64,000 nucleotides of DNA from Scleromatobacter humisilvae (GTDB lineage Bacteria > Pseudomonadota > Gammaproteobacteria > Burkholderiales > Burkholderiaceae_C): the NCBI RefSeq assembly GCF_023231945.1, contig NZ_JAJLJH010000007.1, positions 62,001 through 126,000 on the forward strand, given 5' to 3'. The translations under genes were made by a program, and so were the position numbers. Below are positions 58,700-64,000 of the stretch, piece after piece. The notes under the pieces are model-generated. The model worked only from the letters and a program-made list of their open reading frames with translations, was not told the origin of the DNA and ran no database searches. How positions within the stretch are numbered: the first letter of the stretch is position 1; every line of letters starts with the position of its first letter.

Positions 58700-60424
58700 T
58701 TACTTTCGTTGGGCAAGGGCAGGCGACGAGGCCGCTGACACCGCGGGCGGCGTGCCGGCGAGCCAGGGTTCGGCGACGCCGCTGGCGCGGTTGATCTGCA
58801 TCAGCGTCGTCGGGCCGGCGACGCCGTCGGGCGTCAGGCCCTGCGCCTGCTGGAACGCGGCGACGCGTGCGCGCAGCGCGTTGTCGAAGACGTGGTCGGG
58901 CGCCGGCGCCGAGGCGCCCTGCTGTTCGGCAAGCTGCGCGCCCACGGCGTCGACGAGCGCGCCCTGCGAGCCCATCGACAGCGGCACCGAATAGCCGGGC
59001 GGCACGCGCCAGAACGTGATGAAGTCGCCGCGCCACGCGGTGGTCAGCAGCGACAGCGGCACCTGCAGCGGCGCCTTGCCCACCACCAGCGTGGCGTCGT
59101 CGTGGCCCAGGCCGGCCAGGACGACGTAGACCTGGCGATCCTGGCCGTCGCGCAGCGCGAGCACGCTGGGACGCGCCAGCAGGCGCAGCAGCGCGAGGCC
59201 GCCGTGCGCGCGGAAGCAGCGCACCTCCTGCTCCGCGGCGAGCGCGCACGGGTCGCCGTCGCCCAGCTGCAGCGCCCACTCGGGCGCGAGCGTGCGCAGC
59301 GCGTCGTGCTCGTCGTGCGGCGCGCGCGCGAGCAGCGCCTCGAGGTCCTCGATGGAGCGCAGGCGCGGCGTCACCGCGGCGGCGGCGGAGGCCGTCGGCA
59401 ACGTCGAGGCCACGGCCGTCGGCGGCTTCGGATGCGCGGCGGATGCGGCGCTGGCCGCCGACGCCGCCACGCGTGCCGGGGCCTTGTCGTGGCTGCCCCA
59501 CTGCACCGCGGCCATCGCCGCCGCGGCGCCCACCAGCACGCCGCCGGCCACGGCCAGCGGCCACCAGCGCGCCCGCGTGGATTTCGGCTTCTCGCCGCCG
59601 GGGCCGAACACTTCCAGCGCGGCCTTGTCGACGATCGCACGGTCGACGCGCGCCTTGCCCGACGCGTACGCGCCCAGCAGCGTGCGGTCGCACAGCAGGT
59701 TGATGCGACGCGGCACGCCGCGCGTGAGCTGGTGGATGCGGCGCAACGCGGCGCCGTCGAACGGCAGCGCCGCCTTCAGGCCGGCCACCGCGAGGCGGTG
59801 CGCGATGTACTGCGCAGTCTCCTTCTCGGACAGCGCATCGAGGTGGTAGCGCGCGATCACCCGCTGCGCGAGCTGCTCGAGCTCGGGGCGCGCCAGCATG
59901 CCGCGCAGCTCCGGCTGGCCGATCAGCACGATCTGCAGCAGCTTGCGCTCGCTGGTCTCGAGGTTGGTCAGCAGCCGCAACTGCTCCAGCACGTCGGACG
60001 ACAGGTTCTGCGCCTCGTCGATGATCAGCACGTTGTTCTGGCCGACCGCGTGCGTGCGAAGCAGGTATTCGTTCAGGCCGTCGACGTAGTCCTTGACCGT
60101 CGGCGGCGTGCCGGCCGCCGTCAACGCCGGAAACTTGATGCCGAACTCGTGGCACACGGTGGTCAGCAACTCCAGCGCCGACAGCTTCGGATTGAAGATG
60201 TAGGCAACGTTGCAGCGTGCCGGGATCTGTTCGAGGAAGCAGCGGCAAACGGTCGTCTTGCCCGCGCCGATCTCGCCCGTGAGCAGCACGAAGCCGCCGC
60301 CGCCCTGCACGCCGTACAACAGATGCGCCAGCGCCTCCCGATGGCGCTCGCTCATGAAGAGGTAGCGCGGATCGGGCGCGATCGAGAAGGGCTTCTGCTT
60401 GAGGCCGAAGAAGGGCACGTACAT
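58700..60424 (-). CDS. gspA: General secretion pathway ATPase GspA/ExeA with peptidoglycan-binding domain
   Basis: 574 residues from ATG 60424 (MYVPFFGLKQKPFSIAPDPRYLF, the ExeA opening). AAA domain: Walker A TGEIGAGKTT, Walker B NVLIIDEAQNL, sensor GQPELRGML, then RRINLLCDRTLLGAYASG. A membrane segment (about 283-305, WWPLAVAGGVLVGAAAAMAAV) leads to a periplasmic part ending with a peptidoglycan-binding motif (VAAFQQAQGLTPDGVAGPTTLMQIN). Partner of GspB; the rest of the type II machinery is not in the window. Confidence 0.92.
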   Translation of the reverse strand: MYVPFFGLKQKPFSIAPDPRYLFMSERHREALAHLLYGVQGGGGFVLLTGEIGAGKTTVCRCFLEQIPARCNVAYIFNPKLSALELLTTVCHEFGIKFPALTAAGTPPTVKDYVDGLNEYLLRTHAVGQNNVLIIDEAQNLSSDVLEQLRLLTNLETSERKLLQIVLIGQPELRGMLARPELEQLAQRVIARYHLDALSEKETAQYIAHRLAVAGLKAALPFDGAALRRIHQLTRGVPRRINLLCDRTLLGAYASGKARVDRAIVDKAALEVFGPGGEKPKSTRARWWPLAVAGGVLVGAAAAMAAVQWGSHDKAPARVAASAASAASAAHPKPPTAVASTLPTASAAAAVTPRLRSIEDLEALLARAPHDEHDALRTLAPEWALQLGDGDPCALAAEQEVRCFRAHGGLALLRLLARPSVLALRDGQDRQVYVVLAGLGHDDATLVVGKAPLQVPLSLLTTAWRGDFITFWRVPPGYSVPLSMGSQGALVDAVGAQLAEQQGASAPAPDHVFDNALRARVAAFQQAQGLTPDGVAGPTTLMQINRASGVAEPWLAGTPPAVSAASSPALAQRK

Positions 60425-60535
60425 GGGGCGCAAGCATACTTCGGCGCGGTGAAGCTGCCGCGCAGGCGCGGTGCAGGCTTTCCCCACGGGGGCTCAGGGA
60501 CCGATCGAGGCGCGCCATCCCGGCGCGGCGGTGGC

Positions 60536-60757
60536 TCAGCGGTGGCCTGGCTCCGCCTCGGACAGCGCCGGCTCGGCGACCGCCGACGGCGCACCGACAT
60601 CAAGCGCGGCGATCCGGCGTTCGATCTCGGCGAACCAGGCCTCGTCCATGTCGCGGTCGCCGTAGACGCTCGCCAGCAAGCGATCCGCCAGCCGCACGCG
60701 GTCGTCGCGCGACAGCTTCATCGCTTCGGCTTCGAGGTCGGTCAGGGGCAGGGACAT
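60536..60757 (-). CDS. Addiction-module antitoxin-like protein, orphan
   Basis: 73 residues from ATG 60757; ATG 60766 is also possible. LEAEAMKLSRDDRVRLADRLLASV followed by DMDEAWFAEIERRIAALDVG is the pattern of the putative addiction-module component family that pairs with RelE/ParE toxins. No toxin frame lies next to it: gspA follows downstream and the chemoreceptor gene lies upstream. The Glu/Ala/Pro-rich tail is longer than usual. Confidence 0.7.
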   Translation of the reverse strand: MSLPLTDLEAEAMKLSRDDRVRLADRLLASVYGDRDMDEAWFAEIERRIAALDVGAPSAVAEPALSEAEPGHR

Positions 60758-60859
60758 GGCAGGCATCCGGGCAGTCGGTCCCACAAGACTAGCGCCGGAG
60801 CGGGCGCAGCGCGAAACGCCGATGCCCGCATTCCGGCAGGAATTGGCACGCCGCGTGAA

Positions 60860-63124
60860 TCAGTTCGAGGTGCGGAACCGACCGACCGCCTCGACCAGCC
60901 GCGACGACTGGTCGCTCAGCGACGTCGCCGCCGCCGAGGCCTCTTCCACCAGCGCCGCGTTCTGCGACGTCATCTGGTCGATCTGGTTGACGGCGTTGTT
61001 GACCTCGCCGATGCCGCCGGTCTGCTGTTGCGTGGCCTCGACGATGCGCGCCATCAGCGAGCTCACCGAGCGCACCGACTCGACGACCTGCGAGATCGTG
61101 CGGCCGGCGTCGTCGACGCGGTGGGCGCCGGTCTCGACGTCCTCGGTGGACTTCTGGATCAGCTGGCGGATGTCGCGCGCGGCCTCGCTGCTGCGCTGCG
61201 CCAGCGTGCGTACCTCGCTCGCCACCACCGCGAAGCCGCGGCCCTGCTCGCCCGCGCGGGCGGCCTCGACCGCCGCGTTCAGCGCGAGGATGTTGGTCTG
61301 GAACGCAATCGAGTCGATCACGCCGATGATCTCGCCGATGCGCTTGCTCGAGGCCGTGATGCCGCCCATGGTCTCGATGACCTCGTGCACCTTGTTGCCG
61401 CCCTCGGCGGCCAGCGCGGCCGCCTCCTGGGCGATGCGGTTGGCCTCGCGCGCCGATTCGGCGTTGGCCATCGTCGACGAATGCAGCTGCTGGATCGAGC
61501 TGGCCGATTGCTGGATCGAGCTGGCCTGGCTCTCGGTGCGCGACGACAGGTCGGCATTGCCGGTGGCGATCTCCTGCGCGGCCGTCTTGACTTCCGAGCT
61601 GGCCTGCTTGACCTCCTGGATGATGCCGCGCAGCGACTCGGTGAAGTCGTTGAACGCGCGGGCGATCTGGCCGACCTCGTCGTTGTGGGCAACCGCGATG
61701 CGCGTGGTCAGGTCGCCGCTGCCGCTGGCCACGCTGACCATCGCGTTGCGCACCTTGCGCAGCGGCTCGAACCAGCTGCGCAGCACGGTCGTGAAGATCA
61801 GGCCGGCCACGATCACGATCAACAGCGCCGCGCCGCCGATCGACGTCATCAGCGTGCCGAGGCCCGCCATCGCGGCCGACTTGTCGTACGCGACGGCGAG
61901 GCGCCAGTCGGTGCCGGGGATCGCCTCGGCGCGCACCAGCATGTCGCGCGTGCCGTCGTTGGCCTCGACGATCGCGTTGTCGGGCGCGGATGCCACCGCC
62001 GCCATGCCCGGCTGGGCCTCGCCCAGCGTCTTCAGCGAAAGATCGGCGTTGGGGTGGATCAGCACGCGGCCCTGCTTGTCGAGCACGAACGTGTACGAGT
62101 TCTCGCTGGGCTTGACGGCGTTGACCATCCTGGCGACTTCGTCCAGCGGCTTGTTGGCGCCGATCACGCCCAGCAGCTTGCCGTCGACATTGACGGGGAT
62201 CGCGAAGGTGACGGTCATCTCGTTGGACGACGCGTTGCGATAGGGCTCCGTGACGACGGGCTTGCCGCTCGCGGCCGCGGCCTTGTACCAGGGACGGCTG
62301 GTCGGATCGTAGCCATCGGGCATCTTCTGCTGCGGCACCTGCACGAAGCGCTTGTCGGCGTCGTAGCCCATGTAGACGGTGCGGAAGCCACCGCTGGCCA
62401 GCGCTTGCGCGAGCGCGGTGCGCAGGGCCTGGTCGTCGGCCGCGGGCGCCGGCGCGGAGGCCGCGTCGGACGGCGCCGGGGCGGCTTCGGCGGCGGGCGC
62501 GGGTGCGGGCGTCGGCGTGGGCGCGGCCTTCGCAACGGCCTCGACCTTGGCGGGTGCCGGCGCGGCCGGCTTCTTGTTGATGGCGGCCATCGCGGCGGCG
62601 GCCGCAGCGGCGGCGCCCCCGTTGGCGGCCGGGGCAGGCGCGGCGGCGGGCGCCGGTGCCGGCGCGGGCGCCGCGTGGGTCAGGGCAGCCATCGCGGCCA
62701 TCGCCGCGGCGGCGGCGGCGTCGGGCTTGGGATCGTCCTTGGCGGGGCCGGCGCGGGTGGGTGTCTTCATCGCGAGGCTGATGACGTCGGCGCCACGCGT
62801 CGCCGGCGTCGCGGCCGGGAAGCGACGCTTCTTGGCGAAGCCCGCGTGCGTGGCCTCGCCCATCGCCTTGGTGATTGCATCGGGTGCGGCCGCCGCGGTC
62901 ACGCTGGCGCCGGTGCGCAGATTGGCGGCCACCCATTCGCCGATGCGCATCGAGGCGGCGTCGCCGACGACGGCCAGCTTCTCCTGCGCCTGCGCCTGCA
63001 GCGACTGGCGCGCGAGCAGCGTCGCGACCGTGCCGAGCACGCCCGCGCTGACGAGGACGGCCACGACGCCGGTGACGGCGAGGCGGTTGACGAGGCTGAC
63101 GGGCGGGGTCTGCGGAGAATGCAT
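60860..63124 (-). CDS. Methyl-accepting chemotaxis protein with Ala/Pro-rich insert in the sensor domain
   Basis: 754 residues from ATG 63124. Membrane segment at ~14-36, a periplasmic Cache-type sensor, a second membrane segment (GGAALLIVIVAGLIFTTVL), HAMP, and a complete signalling hairpin (FQTNILALNAAVEAARAGEQ, GRGFAVVASEVRTLAQR). Residues ~102-231 of the sensor are a low-complexity Ala/Pro/Lys insert with runs such as APAPAPAPAAAPAPA and AAAAAAAAMAA. The Cache core resumes at ALRTALAQALASGGFRTVYMGYD and SRPWYKAA. The ligand is unknown. Confidence 0.92.
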   Translation of the reverse strand: MHSPQTPPVSLVNRLAVTGVVAVLVSAGVLGTVATLLARQSLQAQAQEKLAVVGDAASMRIGEWVAANLRTGASVTAAAAPDAITKAMGEATHAGFAKKRRFPAATPATRGADVISLAMKTPTRAGPAKDDPKPDAAAAAAMAAMAALTHAAPAPAPAPAAAPAPAANGGAAAAAAAAMAAINKKPAAPAPAKVEAVAKAAPTPTPAPAPAAEAAPAPSDAASAPAPAADDQALRTALAQALASGGFRTVYMGYDADKRFVQVPQQKMPDGYDPTSRPWYKAAAASGKPVVTEPYRNASSNEMTVTFAIPVNVDGKLLGVIGANKPLDEVARMVNAVKPSENSYTFVLDKQGRVLIHPNADLSLKTLGEAQPGMAAVASAPDNAIVEANDGTRDMLVRAEAIPGTDWRLAVAYDKSAAMAGLGTLMTSIGGAALLIVIVAGLIFTTVLRSWFEPLRKVRNAMVSVASGSGDLTTRIAVAHNDEVGQIARAFNDFTESLRGIIQEVKQASSEVKTAAQEIATGNADLSSRTESQASSIQQSASSIQQLHSSTMANAESAREANRIAQEAAALAAEGGNKVHEVIETMGGITASSKRIGEIIGVIDSIAFQTNILALNAAVEAARAGEQGRGFAVVASEVRTLAQRSSEAARDIRQLIQKSTEDVETGAHRVDDAGRTISQVVESVRSVSSLMARIVEATQQQTGGIGEVNNAVNQIDQMTSQNAALVEEASAAATSLSDQSSRLVEAVGRFRTSN
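62432..62821 (-). repeat. Ala/Pro low-complexity insert inside the chemoreceptor gene
   Basis: GCG/GCC/CCG-rich simple sequence coding for roughly 130 residues of Ala, Pro and Lys between two halves of the periplasmic sensor. The frame is kept throughout. Confidence 0.75.
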
Positions 63125-63354
63125 GGGGCGGACTTTCGGCGTGATGGACGAGCGTGCGCGGACGGGCACGTCGAGTCGGGATATCTTGATTCCCAGTTCC
63201 GCCGGCCAAGCGCGGAAAAGAGCCCGATTTCCCGCGATTCCTGGCTCAGCCGCGCGAAACGGCCCGAAATGGGCCGATGTGGCGCGCCCGCCGCCACGAC
63301 GGCCGGGCTTGGTGTCAAATCGCCGCTTTGGTTCCCGCCCCACGCGCACCGCCC

Positions 63355-63981
63355 ATGGACCTCGATCCCCTCGAAATGGTCGCCGAGCCCTCCGGCTTCG
63401 GCGACGACGACCCCACGCCGCCGGCGGAGCACAGGAAGCGCGCCCGCCTGAACGCCGCGGTCGCGATCACCGTCGCCCTGCTGGCCACGTTCATGGGCAT
63501 CTGCAAGATCAAGGACGACAACATCTGCCAGGCGATGCAGCAGGCCCAGGCCGACAAGATCGACCACTGGGGCTACTACCAGGCTCGCAACCTGCGTCAG
63601 GAAGTCGCCGAGGCCCAGGCCACGCAGCTGCGGCTGCAGCAACCCTCGGCGCCCACCGCGGCGCAGGAGGGCTATGCGCAGGCCATCGCGAAGTACGACG
63701 CGATGGCCAAGGATCAGGCGCAGAAGAAGCAGGACGTGATGGCGCAGGCCAACGCCGACCAGAAGAACTACGACGCGCTGAACTACCGCGACGACCAGTT
63801 CGACCTGTCGGACGCGCTGCTGGCGATCGCGATCTCGATGCTGGCCGTCTCGTCGCTGACGCAGCTGCTGTGGCTGTACCTGCTGAGCCTGGTGCCGGCC
63901 GGATTCGGCGTGCTGATGGGCGTGGCGGGGCTGGTCGGACTGCACATCCATCCGGACAGGCTGTCGGCGCTGCTGAGCTGA
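63355..63981 (+). CDS. DUF4337-like membrane protein
   Basis: 208 residues. A cytoplasmic N-terminus is followed by a membrane segment (AVAITVALLATFMGICKI), a ~100-residue helical Gln/Ala-rich segment (DKIDHWGYYQARNLRQEVAEAQ), and two C-terminal membrane segments. KIDHWGYYQARNLRQ is the mark of DUF4337. Function unknown. It is divergent from the chemoreceptor gene; the 230 bases between hold no further gene. Confidence 0.8.
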   Translation: MDLDPLEMVAEPSGFGDDDPTPPAEHRKRARLNAAVAITVALLATFMGICKIKDDNICQAMQQAQADKIDHWGYYQARNLRQEVAEAQATQLRLQQPSAPTAAQEGYAQAIAKYDAMAKDQAQKKQDVMAQANADQKNYDALNYRDDQFDLSDALLAIAISMLAVSSLTQLLWLYLLSLVPAGFGVLMGVAGLVGLHIHPDRLSALLS

Positions 63982-64000
63982 TGGACAAGACCGCGAGGCC
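63981..64000 (+). CDS. Possible start of a downstream gene, cut by the window edge
   Basis: ATG 63981 shares one base with the DUF4337 stop (TGATG), and the frame MDKTAR runs open to the end. Only six full codons are visible, so this rests on the overlap alone. Confidence 0.3.

Noticed and set aside
58892-63451. 1519-codon plus-strand frame
   Set aside because: Antisense to gspA and the chemoreceptor; repetitive Arg/Gly/Val composition, no domain.

Overview
The window is GC-rich (roughly two-thirds G+C by eye), densely packed bacterial chromosome with no rRNA, tRNA, CRISPR array, prophage or insertion sequence that I can see. The gene families point to Burkholderiales, most likely the Leptothrix/Rubrivivax/Roseateles-Mitsuaria area. 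They include a MaeB-type malic enzyme, a PPi-type phosphofructokinase, aerobic 2-aminobenzoyl-CoA degradation, an ABC permease/M1 peptidase fusion, and a GspA/GspB pair. The genus is inference, not proof.

Layout. 1-3.6 kb: a metal-binding HMA protein with a tautomerase, CsbD, a citrate-type MFS symporter and small hypothetical proteins. 3.5-12.1 kb: an alpha/beta hydrolase, an M20 amidohydrolase, a large periplasmic PD40-amidohydrolase, an aspartoacylase-like enzyme coupled to a Zn-ribbon-tailed protein, and a YaeI-type phosphoesterase. 12.1-17 kb: an ABC ATPase with a permease/M1-peptidase fusion. 17-20.7 kb: an ECF sigma factor overlapping a membrane protein with C-terminal ankyrin repeats, an exported protein, and a TetR regulator with a clear operator in front of a divergent NTF2-like gene. 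21.2-26.7 kb: malic enzyme, then a 560-bp AT-richer region with two NarL-like dyads, then a secreted sedolisin with a PKD domain. 27-34.3 kb: two hydrolases, a flavoprotein overlapping a PuuA-like glutamine synthetase, a patatin, PPi-PFK and DUF3253. 34.2-41.2 kb: a signalling block (hybrid histidine kinase, GGDEF-EAL protein, HD-GYP protein). 41-44.7 kb: a small membrane protein, a lipoprotein hydrolase, LysR and an L,D-transpeptidase-like protein.

44.9-55.2 kb is the metabolic centrepiece. kynU-kynA (tryptophan to anthranilate) is transcribed divergently from a seven-gene operon: 2-aminobenzoyl-CoA monooxygenase/reductase, SDR, MarR, crotonase, acyl-CoA dehydrogenase, 2-aminobenzoate-CoA ligase, RidA. 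An 18-bp AT-rich dyad lies in the shared control region, over the putative kynU promoter. Together these encode a tryptophan -> anthranilate -> CoA-thioester funnel. The formamidase kynB is not in the window.

55.2-57.3 kb holds an unrecognised 479-residue protein translationally coupled to a lipoprotein, behind a perfect 18-bp palindrome whose core matches the LacI-family CelR/CebR operator. I consider this the best candidate for something undescribed. 57.3-64 kb: DUF3455, GspB and GspA (type II secretion accessory pair), an orphan antitoxin-like gene, a chemoreceptor with a ~130-residue Ala/Pro-rich insert in its sensor domain, and a DUF4337 membrane protein.
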